From positions 1 through 21,420 of the forward strand of contig JAAYLY010000062.1 of NCBI GenBank assembly GCA_012521625.1: DNA of 21,420 nucleotides, in the 5' to 3' direction. The notes under the pieces were generated by a model. That model was given only the letters and a program-made list of their open reading frames with translations, did no database searches and had not been told where the DNA came from. Of the stretch, positions 6,988-14,162 are shown in pieces. The first letter of the stretch is position 1. The number at the start of each line of letters is the position of its first letter. Origin of the DNA: Tissierellia bacterium. Lineage in GTDB: Bacteria; Bacillota; Clostridia; Tissierellales; Tissierellaceae. Made by a program: the position numbers and the translations under genes.

Positions 6988-7527
6988 TTAGCTGTAAACT
7001 TCTTCCTTTATTGCCGCTATATAGGGTAAATTCCTATACAACTCCGCATAATCTAAACCATAGCCCACAACAAACTCATCTGGTATTGAAAAGCCCAGAT
7101 AGTCCACCTTTACCTCTATATTCCTCCTGTCGGGCTTATCCAATAGGGTAGCTATTCTTACGCTATTGGCTCCCCTCTTCTTCAAAATTTCTGATAGGTA
7201 GGATAGTGTTAAACCTGTATCGATAATGTCTTCAACTATTAGGACATCCTTACCCTCAACAGAGAAATCTAAGTCCTTTATTATCTTAACTTCACCAGTT
7301 GATTCAGTAGAGGAACCATAGCTGGAAACAGCCATAAAATCTATCATAATGGGCAGGTCAATATGCTTACAAAGTTCTGCCATAAATATGACTGCACCCT
7401 TTAGTATACCTACCACTAATAAGTTCTTTCCTTCATAATCCTTAGTTATCTCTTTTCCTAATTCCTTAACCCTTGCCTCTATCTCTTCCTCACTTAATAA
7501 TACTTCCTTAACAAAACTCTTCTTCAT
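6988..7527 (-). CDS. hpt: Hypoxanthine phosphoribosyltransferase
   Basis: This cytoplasmic purine-salvage enzyme joins hypoxanthine (and often guanine) to PRPP to make IMP or GMP. The 179-residue length and sequence fit the family: flexible-loop residues around SSYGSSTESTGEV (69-80), the PRPP-binding signature VEDIIDTGLTL (98-108) with its paired acidic residues, and the late LDKPDRR and PDEFVVGYGLDY segments that contact base and metal. Its ATG lies 1 nt after the tilS stop, and its AAGGAGG ribosome binding site is inside the tilS 3' end, so the two genes are translationally linked. The tilS-hpt-ftsH order is strongly conserved in Firmicutes. Confidence 0.97.
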   Translation of the reverse strand: MKKSFVKEVLLSEEEIEARVKELGKEITKDYEGKNLLVVGILKGAVIFMAELCKHIDLPIMIDFMAVSSYGSSTESTGEVKIIKDLDFSVEGKDVLIVEDIIDTGLTLSYLSEILKKRGANSVRIATLLDKPDRRNIEVKVDYLGFSIPDEFVVGYGLDYAELYRNLPYIAAIKEEVYS

Positions 7528-7528
7528 C

Positions 7529-8923
7529 CTAGTCCTCCTTGGTCAATTTGATAAATTCTATTGCCAATATTTTTTTCGTCTTCTTGGTAATCTTATATAG
7601 GTCACTTATTCTATAGCCTACTACCCAAATAATATTTTCATCATCGAGAATTAAGGGGATCCTATCCCTCTCATCTCTGGAAATTTTCAGGTCTATAAAG
7701 AAATCCTTAAGCTTTTTACTCCCCCTCATACCTAGGGGTACGAACCTATCTCCACTCCTTCTATTCCTAAGAAGAAGCTTACCCTTTATTTTATCATAAT
7801 CGAAGTACTTGATATTGTCTATGTTTTTCTCTTTAAAGGTCTCAGCCTGGTCTAAAAGCCTTAAATTCAAGGCGAACCCTAAGTCACTAAAATAATTATA
7901 CCCAATTTCTAATTCATAAACATAGGGTTTTATGGCCTTTTTACTAGCCTTTTCAATTACCAACCGATTATAATCTACCCTAGCAACCAAATCCTTAGGC
8001 AGCTGGATCAGCTTTCCAGTCTCCCCTGATAAAAACAGCTCATTAACCCTGCTAATATGTAACTCCCCAAAGCCCTGAAAGACACCCATAAGCCTTGTAA
8101 CAGCCAAAATAATCATTCTTTGCTGGATACTAGGGTCTAAGTCCTTAAATTTATCCCTATCTATGATTATAGCTTCCTTATCCTCACTAATACAGGCTTC
8201 AGCATATTTTCCCAAAGTATATCTATTGAGGAAGTCCTTATCCACTTGGCTAGTCTGAGACAGCCTCCAAAGGGCTTCCATTAGATTGGGATTGAAGTTT
8301 TCCTCTAAATAAGGTATTAACTCCAACCTTATTTTATTCCTAGTATAGATGGGTATTAAATTTGTTCTGTCTAATACAGTTTCTATCCCTTTAGCCCTTA
8401 TGTATTCTTCTATTTCTTCCCGTCTAATATTTAATAAAGGCCTAATTATGTCCTCATTAGAAAAATACATACCACAAAGACCATCTATACCTGTGCCCCT
8501 GATTATCCTCATCAATAGGGTTTCAGCCTGGTCGTTCATATTATGGGCAACTGCTATTTTTCCACCCTTATAGGTTTTTAAGATCTCTCTAAAAAAGCCA
8601 TACCTCAATTCCCTACCAGCCTCTTCTTCGGATATCCCATGTTTAGCTGCATATTCAACCATATCCACCTGGGTAGAAAAAAAGGGCAACTTTAATTTAT
8701 CTGCTGTGTTTTTTACAAATACTTCATCCCGAAGAGCCTCATCCCCCCTTAAACCGTGATTTACATGAGCAATTAGTATATTAAAATCAATATATTCCCT
8801 AGCATAAAGTAAGGCATATAATAAAGCCATAGAATCTGGTCCGCCAGATACGCCTACCACTATATTATCCTGATGATTGATCAATTTATACTTCCTTATA
8901 TTGTCCAAGGCCTTTTTTTCCAT
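7529..8923 (-). CDS. tilS: tRNA(Ile)-lysidine synthetase TilS
   Basis: TilS attaches lysine to cytidine 34 of the tRNA-Ile CAU anticodon, switching its decoding from AUG to AUA and its charging from Met to Ile; it is essential in most bacteria. The 464-residue protein begins with the PP-loop ATP-pyrophosphatase signature VSGGPDS (residues 25-31) in an N-type domain with AHVNHGLRGDEA nearby and the RIIRGTGIDGL segment. A middle helical TilS domain and a C-terminal substrate-binding domain (LRNRRSGDRFVPLGM) follow. Length matches the B. subtilis enzyme. The ATG is preceded by GGTGA rather than a full AGGAGG site. It lies after the spoIIE terminator and has a candidate promoter of its own, and it overlaps hpt regulation through the shared ribosome binding site. 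The B. subtilis yabS and yabT genes, which sit upstream there, are absent. Confidence 0.96.
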   Translation of the reverse strand: MEKKALDNIRKYKLINHQDNIVVGVSGGPDSMALLYALLYAREYIDFNILIAHVNHGLRGDEALRDEVFVKNTADKLKLPFFSTQVDMVEYAAKHGISEEEAGRELRYGFFREILKTYKGGKIAVAHNMNDQAETLLMRIIRGTGIDGLCGMYFSNEDIIRPLLNIRREEIEEYIRAKGIETVLDRTNLIPIYTRNKIRLELIPYLEENFNPNLMEALWRLSQTSQVDKDFLNRYTLGKYAEACISEDKEAIIIDRDKFKDLDPSIQQRMIILAVTRLMGVFQGFGELHISRVNELFLSGETGKLIQLPKDLVARVDYNRLVIEKASKKAIKPYVYELEIGYNYFSDLGFALNLRLLDQAETFKEKNIDNIKYFDYDKIKGKLLLRNRRSGDRFVPLGMRGSKKLKDFFIDLKISRDERDRIPLILDDENIIWVVGYRISDLYKITKKTKKILAIEFIKLTKED

Positions 8924-8950
8924 AGAATCACCATTTTTCTTTTATATACT

Positions 8951-8979
8951 ATAATACCTTAAGATTCAATAAAAGTTAA
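8951..8979 (-). promoter_or_regulatory. Candidate sigma-A promoter of tilS-hpt
   Basis: TTAACT (8979-8974), 17 nt, TATTAT (8956-8951) lies between the spoIIE terminator and the tilS start. The -10 is good and the -35 is moderate. A promoter is expected here because a strong terminator lies just upstream. Confidence 0.5.
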
Positions 8980-8984
8980 TATTA

Positions 8985-9015
8985 AAAACAAAATAAAAGG
9001 GAGATTTTTCTCCCT
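8985..9015 (-). terminator. Rho-independent terminator of spoIIE
   Basis: AGGGAGA and TCTCCCT (9009-9015 with 8998-9004) form a 7-bp stem around a 4-nt loop, followed on the minus strand by a T-rich stretch (TTTATTTTGTTTTT). The spoIIE stop codon overlaps the base of the stem. Confidence 0.9.
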
Positions 9016-11341
9016 ATAAGCTTCTCCAAATCTTAGTGGCAATAACAGTCATATCATCCTTAGCTTGGCCCTTACATATAAAACTAGCCCTATTTATAAT
9101 TTCATTGACTATCTTCTTGGGGTTGTTGGAATTTATATTCATTATAATCCTCTTCATCCACTCAACAGAATCCTCTTCGCCAGAATTACAATCCAGCACA
9201 CCATCGGACATCATTATTAGAATGTCACCATCCTCCAGCTGTTCCTCATAGATTTTTGAATCTACATCTTCTAAGATCCCTATGGGTAAGGACTTGGAGC
9301 TTATTATATCTACCCTATCCTTTCGTTTTATAAATGCACAGGGTGATCCGTTCTTTATCATCTGTAATTTACCAGTATATAAGTCTATAAAGCCTAAATC
9401 AAGAGTAGTAAATCTTTCGTCGTTGGATTTTATCCTTAAGAATGAATTAATAGTTCTAATGATTAAATACTTGTCCATGTTAATCTCCATCAACTTCTCC
9501 AATAGCTCTATGGCAATACTGCTTTCCCTACTAGCCTTCTTCCCAGTCCCCATACCATCACAAATCGCAATATAGTTAGTGTTGCCTATTTCACCAAAGG
9601 AATAATTATCTCCTGATAGCTGATTATTAGAATTTGGTAGGCTGGCTACCTCAGTAAAGCTTGTATATCGATTAGCCTTTCTAAATCTAATGATGTTGCT
9701 GCTAGTATTATTAGCTAGGGTATAGCCAAGGGATAGCTTATAACCAAGGGCATTAGAAATGATTTTCCTCAATCTTTCTACCTGTCGTATATCCTTGATA
9801 GTTGTTGGAAGCTCCACTAGAATTTCTAAATAATCCTCTGGTAAACTTAACACCATCAAATCCTTAATATCTATCCGCTTATTTTTAACTTCCCTAATCA
9901 ACAACTCTTCCAGCTCATTATCGAATTCAGGATTTGAATATAGGTCTAAGCTTAATTCCTCTATGATGGTACTAAAATTTTGAAGCTGATCTGCTAACAG
10001 CCTCCTCTGCTCCATCAACCTTTTATTCCAGACCTGCTCCGCCTTCATGGGTAAAAAGTATTTATCTATGTTATAAATTAACTCCTTAGCCTTGATACAT
10101 TGATCCTTTATTTTATTTATCAGCTCTTCCTCATCGTCCTTTCCAATTTCCGTTAGGCCAATTAAATTTACTAATTTATAATAGCTGGTATAATAGTCTT
10201 GCTGCCAACAGCCTTCATAGTTAGAACAGTTTTTGCAAGTGGCATTTGTCACATTGTCCACTATATTATAAATGTCTACCTTGGAATAGGCCTCTTCTTC
10301 ATCTATGGCTTTAATTATAGTCTTACTTAAACTACTAAAGAGGTCTGAAACATAATTTATTTTTTTAACTAGGTATTCTTGCTTTTTCTCTTCATACTCC
10401 CTTCGGATGCTTGTTGTGGGGATAAATAGCTCTTCTAGGTCCAGCTTTAAATATTGGGCAGCTGCTAAAAAGGAAATGCTAGCTATAAATAATTCCCTAT
10501 AATCTATAAAGGGGGTACCTAATTTATTTATATAATAGCTTATAATTCCATTACCTAGGATAAAGCCCAATATGGACCCAGCTTTTCCTAAATCCCTAAA
10601 AAGTCCAGCTAAAAGTCCCCCTATAGTTAAAATGGAGACTATAAAAGGCATCTCCGGATTGCCCATAAAAGTAACAAGGCCTAAGACACTACCCGAAACC
10701 GCCCCCATCAACACCCCTTGCTTATAAGCTAAAAATACTATAAGAAGTATGCTGATTATATTAGTTAAGCTTATTCCAGCTAAGCTAATGCCCTTTAAGC
10801 CTGATAGGACTAATGCTAGGCTTATAAAAGAACATACAAGCTTTTCATTGTTAATTTCCCTACTCCTCAACTCTTCAATAGGTAAACTAAAGGCAAAAAT
10901 ATAAGTCATGGTAAAAACTAAGATCCCTTCGAAGACGATTAGAAAGATGTCATAGATGTAAAAGTCTTCAATAAGACCAGTTATGATTAATCTAGCCAAA
11001 AAGAAGATGATGCTATTTAATAGGGCCGACTTTATTAAGGATAAGTCCTCTATTTCCTTTAATTTATTAAAGATTAGATAAATGCTACCAGCTGCCAATA
11101 CATAATCTAAAGCTTTTAAACCCATATTGCTTAAAGATCCTATTATAACCGAAAGTAGGAGATAAGGATTTGATCCCTTAATTATGAGATAAGCACTCAA
11201 AAATGATATTCCAAAGGGCGCCAGTCTTTCAATGATGCAGGCTCTACTTATAAAAAAGCCTATAATTAATAAGAACAATTCTTCCTTACTAAGATCTAAT
11301 TCTACCTTCTTCCTACCGATTGCGGACTCCATTTTTAACAC
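9014..11341 (-). CDS. spoIIE: Stage II sporulation protein E, PP2C phosphatase
   Basis: SpoIIE is the membrane-bound serine phosphatase that dephosphorylates SpoIIAA in the forespore, releasing sigma-F, and it also acts at the polar septum with FtsZ. The 775-residue product has about ten hydrophobic helices in the first 300 residues, a central cytoplasmic region with a cysteine cluster (C369, C372, C378) and long helices, and a C-terminal PP2C domain with metal-binding DGMGTG (595-600), SDGVLD (712-717) and DDMTVI (762-767). It is slightly shorter than the 827-residue B. subtilis protein. Start choice: GAGGTGA lies 8 nt before GTG 11341 and 5 nt before TTG 11344; GTG 11350 overlaps the ribosome binding site. 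It is monocistronic, with its own promoter and terminator. This gene is strong evidence that the host forms endospores. Confidence 0.97.
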   Translation of the reverse strand: MLKMESAIGRKKVELDLSKEELFLLIIGFFISRACIIERLAPFGISFLSAYLIIKGSNPYLLLSVIIGSLSNMGLKALDYVLAAGSIYLIFNKLKEIEDLSLIKSALLNSIIFFLARLIITGLIEDFYIYDIFLIVFEGILVFTMTYIFAFSLPIEELRSREINNEKLVCSFISLALVLSGLKGISLAGISLTNIISILLIVFLAYKQGVLMGAVSGSVLGLVTFMGNPEMPFIVSILTIGGLLAGLFRDLGKAGSILGFILGNGIISYYINKLGTPFIDYRELFIASISFLAAAQYLKLDLEELFIPTTSIRREYEEKKQEYLVKKINYVSDLFSSLSKTIIKAIDEEEAYSKVDIYNIVDNVTNATCKNCSNYEGCWQQDYYTSYYKLVNLIGLTEIGKDDEEELINKIKDQCIKAKELIYNIDKYFLPMKAEQVWNKRLMEQRRLLADQLQNFSTIIEELSLDLYSNPEFDNELEELLIREVKNKRIDIKDLMVLSLPEDYLEILVELPTTIKDIRQVERLRKIISNALGYKLSLGYTLANNTSSNIIRFRKANRYTSFTEVASLPNSNNQLSGDNYSFGEIGNTNYIAICDGMGTGKKASRESSIAIELLEKLMEINMDKYLIIRTINSFLRIKSNDERFTTLDLGFIDLYTGKLQMIKNGSPCAFIKRKDRVDIISSKSLPIGILEDVDSKIYEEQLEDGDILIMMSDGVLDCNSGEEDSVEWMKRIIMNINSNNPKKIVNEIINRASFICKGQAKDDMTVIATKIWRSL

Positions 11342-11373
11342 CAATCTCACCTCTATTTAGTATTGTTGACTGT

Positions 11374-11406
11374 ATAATACCAAATAAAGGCTTTAGATTT
11401 TGTCAT
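11374..11406 (-). promoter_or_regulatory. spoIIE promoter with 21-nt spacing and a 0A-like box
   Basis: ATGACA (11406-11401) and TATTAT (11379-11374) are separated by 21 nt, not the usual 17. Spo0A-activated sigma-A promoters such as B. subtilis spoIIG and spoIIE are known for 21-22 nt spacing. The segment TGACAAA (11405-11399) matches the 0A-box consensus TGNCGAA at all but one fixed position and overlaps the -35, where activating Spo0A binds. Confidence 0.55.
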
Positions 11407-11460
11407 TATGAGACTGTAGAAAGTAATAAATTTCAGACATTTATTCCTGATAATTTAAAC

Positions 11461-11545
11461 TACTTTAACTGGCTTCATTAAAAGTTAAATTAAGTTACTT
11501 TAACTCTCAAAGTATTGATTTTACTAGATTTAAAGGGTTAAAGTA
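11461..11545. repeat. Repeated TACTTTAACT element upstream of spoIIE
   Basis: TACTTTAACT occurs directly at 11461-11470 and 11496-11505, and in inverse as GTTAAAGTA at 537-545 past 11000 (11537-11545); a shorter inverse AGTTAAA at 11483-11489 pairs with the second copy across 9 nt. They lie about 55-140 bp upstream of the spoIIE -35 box in otherwise non-coding DNA. They may bind a regulator; this is inference. Confidence 0.5.
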
Positions 11546-11582
11546 CTCTTTTCTCTTTAAATGTAGAATTATGGTATTTTGA

Positions 11583-11609
11583 AAAATAAAAAACCGGATA
11601 AACCGGTTT
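11583..11609 (-). terminator. Rho-independent terminator of the S1-domain gene
   Basis: AAACCGG and CCGGTTT (11591-11597 with 11603-11609) form a 7-bp stem with a 5-nt loop followed by TTTTTATTTTTC on the minus strand, 9 nt after the stop codon. Confidence 0.9.
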
Positions 11610-11618
11610 ATAAACAAA

Positions 11619-12029
11619 TTAGTCCATATGGTTAAATCTTCTACTGCGAGTGTTTCTTCTAGTATCCCTAGTCTTCAGCTGATCCATCTTTTCATTACTA
11701 TCTCTTAAAAATTGATTTAGTTTGTCTTCGAAAGACATGGATTTTTGGGCTTCATTTCTCTTATTCCAATCGATTTCTACTGGTCTATTAGTCTTAGGCT
11801 TAACCTGTCTTATGGATAGGCTAATTTTACCGTCATCACTAATAGATAGTACCTTTACCTTAATCTTCTGGTCCTTTTTCAGATAATCATCTACTCTTTC
11901 TACATAATCATGGGATATTTCTGAAATATGAACAAGTCCACTTTTTCCTTCCGGTAGTTGAATAAAAGCACCAAAATTAGTAATTCCAGTGACAATGCCC
12001 TCAACTACTTCTCCAACAGATACAGGCAT
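11619..12029 (-). CDS. yabR: S1 RNA-binding domain protein (YabR-like)
   Basis: This 136-residue protein has one S1 domain at residues 1-72 (VGEVVEGIVTGITNFGAFIQL, then SGLVHISEIS and KVLSISDDGKISLSIRQ), followed by a basic tail rich in Lys, Arg and Asn that probably also contacts RNA. The family is related to general stress protein 13 and polynucleotide phosphorylase S1 domains; the exact role is unknown, though ribosome or RNA binding is likely. ATG 12029 aligns with the family start; AAGGAGG lies 12 nt upstream, which is unusually far. An upstream in-frame ATG at 12071 precedes the ribosome binding site and is rejected. It sits between divIC and spoIIE as in B. subtilis, and has its own promoter and terminator. 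Confidence 0.9.
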   Translation of the reverse strand: MPVSVGEVVEGIVTGITNFGAFIQLPEGKSGLVHISEISHDYVERVDDYLKKDQKIKVKVLSISDDGKISLSIRQVKPKTNRPVEIDWNKRNEAQKSMSFEDKLNQFLRDSNEKMDQLKTRDTRRNTRSRRFNHMD

Positions 12030-12075
12030 AAATAAGTAATTCCTCCTTAAAAATATTAAAAATATTATCATTCTC

Positions 12076-12104
12076 AGTATAGCCTACAAACCCTAATATG
12101 TCAA
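12076..12104 (-). promoter_or_regulatory. Sigma-A promoter of the S1-domain gene
   Basis: A perfect TTGACA (12104-12099) and TATACT (12081-12076) are spaced by 17 nt. The TGA inside the -35 box is the stop codon of the divIC-like gene, so the promoter starts exactly where that gene ends. Confidence 0.8.
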
Positions 12105-12427
12105 TTATTATCAATCTTAAAAAAATTTAAAAAAGTTTTCTTTATCCTATCCTTATCTATTACTATAATCTCTCGCGGTTTGACCATGCCTAGCTCTTCC
12201 CTAGCCACCTTTTCAACAAATTCCAAGGAATCACTTTTTTCAATCTCTGCTTCTAATTCCTCAATCTCATATTCCAGAGTTTCAATATCTTTTTGTAGGG
12301 TAAGCTTTTTAAGCTCCAATTCCCTAATCATCCTATTTTGGTTGATTAAAATCACCATAATATATACAAGGATACCTAAAAAGATTATTCTACCGATTTT
12401 AACCTTTTTTCTCCTTTTCTTCCTCAT
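12101..12427 (-). CDS. divIC: Septum formation initiator, DivIC/FtsB family
   Basis: This 108-residue bitopic membrane protein belongs to the DivIC/FtsB group, which joins FtsL and DivIB/FtsQ at the division septum. It has a strongly basic N-terminus (MRKKRRKKVKIGR), one membrane helix at about residues 13-31, a coiled coil of about 40 residues (repeating Leu/Ile with Glu/Lys), and the family C-terminal block EFVEKVAREELGMVKPREIIV. I use ATG 12427, which follows AGAGGT at about 6 nt. An upstream in-frame ATG at 12457 overlaps yabQ but has no ribosome binding site. Either start places it in one transcript with yabP and yabQ, as in B. subtilis, where divIC directly follows yabQ. Length is near the 125 residues of the B. 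subtilis protein. Confidence 0.92.
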   Translation of the reverse strand: MRKKRRKKVKIGRIIFLGILVYIMVILINQNRMIRELELKKLTLQKDIETLEYEIEELEAEIEKSDSLEFVEKVAREELGMVKPREIIVIDKDRIKKTFLNFFKIDNN

Positions 12428-12453
12428 GATATGACCTCTATTCTCATGGAGTT

Positions 12454-12924
12454 TCATTTCTTCTTTTTAGTTATTTCAATATATTTCTTCCCATCTAACA
12501 AAGTCCTTTTTATAAGTTTAAGAGTTTTATTGGAGTTTTTTCCAATAACAGTTCCCATTTTTCTAAAGGGATAGCTGATTATCCTTATTATCTCATTAAA
12601 TAACTCCAATATCAACTTGAAAATCTTCTTAAGTAGTGAGTAACTATATCGGGAAATTATCTTAAGGTAAAAAATAAAACCCATTAGAAATCCTAGTACT
12701 ACGAAACCTCTAATAACACCATCGGTTTTATTTAGGAAAAATTTAAAGGTTATAAAGGTAACTATAAGCCAAAATAAAATATCTTCTATGGCAGTTATTA
12801 GCTTCCTAGGTCTGGAGAAATACCTTAATACCCTATAGAAATCATAAAAACAACCTAGGATGAGACCATTATTTATGGCTAATAAAAAGATCCAAAATTC
12901 ATCTTTAATATCTATCAGGGACAT
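12454..12924 (-). CDS. yabQ: Sporulation protein YabQ
   Basis: YabQ is a membrane protein made in the mother cell and needed for spore cortex formation in B. subtilis. The product has about 156 residues, with an N-terminal amphipathic stretch and hydrophobic helices near residues 8-26, 46-64 and 73-90, followed by a basic, lysine-rich C-terminal half. The segment GLILGCFYDFYRVLRYF followed by AIEDILFWLIVTF is the family hallmark. Start: GTGGTGA gives an acceptable Shine-Dalgarno 8 nt before ATG 12924; GTG codons at 12936 and 12933 are in frame but lack one. It directly follows yabP, whose stop codon adjoins that first GTG, so the pair is translationally coupled. It ends 27 nt before the divIC start. 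Confidence 0.9.
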   Translation of the reverse strand: MSLIDIKDEFWIFLLAINNGLILGCFYDFYRVLRYFSRPRKLITAIEDILFWLIVTFITFKFFLNKTDGVIRGFVVLGFLMGFIFYLKIISRYSYSLLKKIFKLILELFNEIIRIISYPFRKMGTVIGKNSNKTLKLIKRTLLDGKKYIEITKKKK

Positions 12925-12936
12925 CACCTTCACCAC

Positions 12937-13209
12937 TTATTTGAATATCTTACCCATAAAGGATTTAGGGGCTCCTTCCTTGCTTGTATAGGTTAAGCTA
13001 TTTATTAAACCTGAAATCTTAACTATACCTTCATCTAGATTTAGATTAGATATGTTCAAATCCTCTCCCTTTATGCTTAGACCTCCCTTAACAGTAGACA
13101 GATTTATAGTATGCTCATTAAAGCTATCAACAGACTCCACACCTGTTATATTTAATCTTTCTCTATCATCCAATACAATTTTTTGCTCTCTTAAATTTAT
13201 ATCGCCCAT
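12937..13209 (-). CDS. yabP: Sporulation protein YabP
   Basis: YabP belongs to the YabP/YqfC family, small mother-cell proteins needed for spore cortex assembly; the molecular role is unknown. The 90-residue product is beta-rich, with the family pattern of short strands (KIVLDDRERLNITGV, TINLSTVKGGLSIKGEDLNI, GIVKISGLINSLTYT) and a small basic C-terminus. Length matches the family. The ATG follows AAGGAGG by 6 nt. It is the first gene of the yabP-yabQ-divIC cluster, behind a 299-nt gap that holds a terminator and a candidate sigma-E promoter; in B. subtilis yabP-yabQ are sigma-E dependent. Confidence 0.93.
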   Translation of the reverse strand: MGDINLREQKIVLDDRERLNITGVESVDSFNEHTINLSTVKGGLSIKGEDLNISNLNLDEGIVKISGLINSLTYTSKEGAPKSFMGKIFK

Positions 13210-13230
13210 ATTAACCCTCCTTACTTTCTA

Positions 13231-13260
13231 ATATTTATGTTTATAACCCCCCTTTTATGC
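13231..13260 (-). promoter_or_regulatory. Candidate sigma-E promoter of yabP-yabQ
   Basis: GCATAAAA (13260-13253) is followed after 13 nt by CATAAATAT (13239-13231), close to the sigma-E/K style -35 and -10 boxes. The expected start would give a leader of about 20 nt carrying AAGGAGG. The match is by eye in AT-rich DNA, so support comes mainly from the known regulation of yabP homologues. Confidence 0.35.
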
Positions 13261-13280
13261 CAATCTAGCTTTCAAAAATG

Positions 13281-13310
13281 AGGAAAAGACCACTTTTGTG
13301 GTCTTTTCCT
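13281..13310. terminator. Strong hairpin terminator in the rqcP-yabP gap
   Basis: A perfect 13-bp stem (13281-13293 with 13298-13310) with a TTTT loop. The stem's own T-rich arm and ATTTTTG just beyond it favour termination of minus-strand transcripts coming from hup-rqcP; it could also act on the plus strand. The rest of the gap (13311-13508) is very AT-rich, and I see no gene in it. Confidence 0.75.
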
Positions 13311-13508
13311 TGGGACTTAAGTATATTTGAAGGAGTTGCTGGCTTATTAGTATTAGCATATTTAAAGAAGATGCTGATTATTAAATTTTATTCCTTTTAT
13401 ATTATTCTTCTACATCTTTTATTTATTCCCTTCTTTTTTTGCAAGTAAATTTATAAAAATTCGAAAAAATTTTAAAAAGAATCCATCTTCTATAATTGAT
13501 TCCCTTAC

Positions 13509-13754
13509 TTATATGATCTTATACATCTCTTCCGCTTCATTTTTACCAATACTTTCCTTAATCATGGTCACCTGGACCTTCATACTACCGCTGCCGAAGA
13601 TAACCTCCACTATATCATCTACTTTAACATCATCTCCAGGCTTGGCCACCTTTCCATTTATTAAAACCCTTCCCTGCTCACAAGCCTCTTTGGCAACGGT
13701 ACGCCTCTTAATGATCCTAGAGTTTTTAAGAAACTTGTCTATCCTAATCTCCAT
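13509..13754 (-). CDS. rqcP: S4-domain ribosome quality control protein RqcP
   Basis: RqcP (B. subtilis YabO) binds stalled 50S subunits carrying peptidyl-tRNA and supports RqcH in adding alanine tails that mark the nascent chain for degradation. The 81-residue product is almost entirely an S4 RNA-binding domain: IRIDKFLKNSRIIKRRTVAKE then GRVLINGKVAKPGDDVKVDD and a final EAEEMYKII helix. B. subtilis RqcP starts MRLDKFLK, which aligns with an ATT codon two positions after ATG 13754. AAGGAG is only 2 nt before that ATG, overlaps GTG 13757, and is 8 nt before the ATT, so the start is unsettled. It lies directly behind the hup terminator and has no room for its own promoter. Confidence 0.92.
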   Translation of the reverse strand: MEIRIDKFLKNSRIIKRRTVAKEACEQGRVLINGKVAKPGDDVKVDDIVEVIFGSGSMKVQVTMIKESIGKNEAEEMYKII

Positions 13755-13763
13755 CACTCCTTG

Positions 13764-13796
13764 AAAAAAAATCAGGTATATAACCTGATTTTTTAG
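13764..13796 (-). terminator. Terminator between hup and rqcP
   Basis: ATCAGGT and ACCTGAT (13771-13777 with 13783-13789) around a 5-nt loop, extended by A/T pairs, end in an 8-nt T-run on the minus strand. The rqcP ribosome binding site begins about 3 nt after the T-run, so termination here would remove rqcP from the transcript. Confidence 0.9.
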
Positions 13797-13811
13797 TTAA
13801 CTTATTTATTA

Positions 13812-14090
13812 CTACTTATTAACAATTTCCTTTAGTGCTTTACCTGCCTTAAATACTGGTGCATTTGAAGCAGGAATTTGAATTACTTCTTCAGGATTTC
13901 TTGGATTTCTTCCTTCTCTTGCTTTTCTATGTCTTACTTCAAATGTACCAAAACCAACTAACTGAACCTTGTCACCTTTTGCTAAAGCCTCTTCTACTGA
14001 TTTGATAAATGCATTTAAAGCAGCTTCAGCATCCTTTTTGGTTAAGTTACTTTTTTCTGCTATACTAGCTACTAATTCAGCTTTGTTCAT
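13812..14090 (-). CDS. hup: DNA-binding protein HU
   Basis: HU is the dimeric, sequence-independent DNA-bending protein of the nucleoid. The 92-residue product is standard length and carries the whole fold: the helical N-terminal dimer region (MNKAELVASIAEKSNLTK...), the VGFGTFEVRHRKAREGRNP beta-ribbon signature at about residues 45-64 with arginines that enter the minor groove, the intercalating proline in NPEEVIQIPAS, and the C-terminal FKAGKALKEIV helix. GGGAGG lies 8 nt before the ATG. It has its own terminator, and a short all-A/T hairpin separates it from mazG upstream. In B. subtilis the HU gene is elsewhere; its insertion between mazG and rqcP is typical of clostridia. Confidence 0.97.
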   Translation of the reverse strand: MNKAELVASIAEKSNLTKKDAEAALNAFIKSVEEALAKGDKVQLVGFGTFEVRHRKAREGRNPRNPEEVIQIPASNAPVFKAGKALKEIVNK

Positions 14091-14162
14091 TAAAATTCCT
14101 CCCTAAATAAGTTTTTTATTCTTTCTTTAAGCTAAATAAAAAGTAAAACTTTTTATGATTGC

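Noticed and set aside
13311..13460. Plus-strand hydrophobic reading frame in the rqcP-yabP gap
   Set aside because: The frame opens inside the terminator hairpin, has no good start with a ribosome binding site, and its hydrophobic look follows from T-rich DNA.
14136..14156. Short inverted repeat between mazG and hup
   Set aside because: The 9-bp stem is nearly all A-T and no proper T-run follows it, so I do not call it a terminator.
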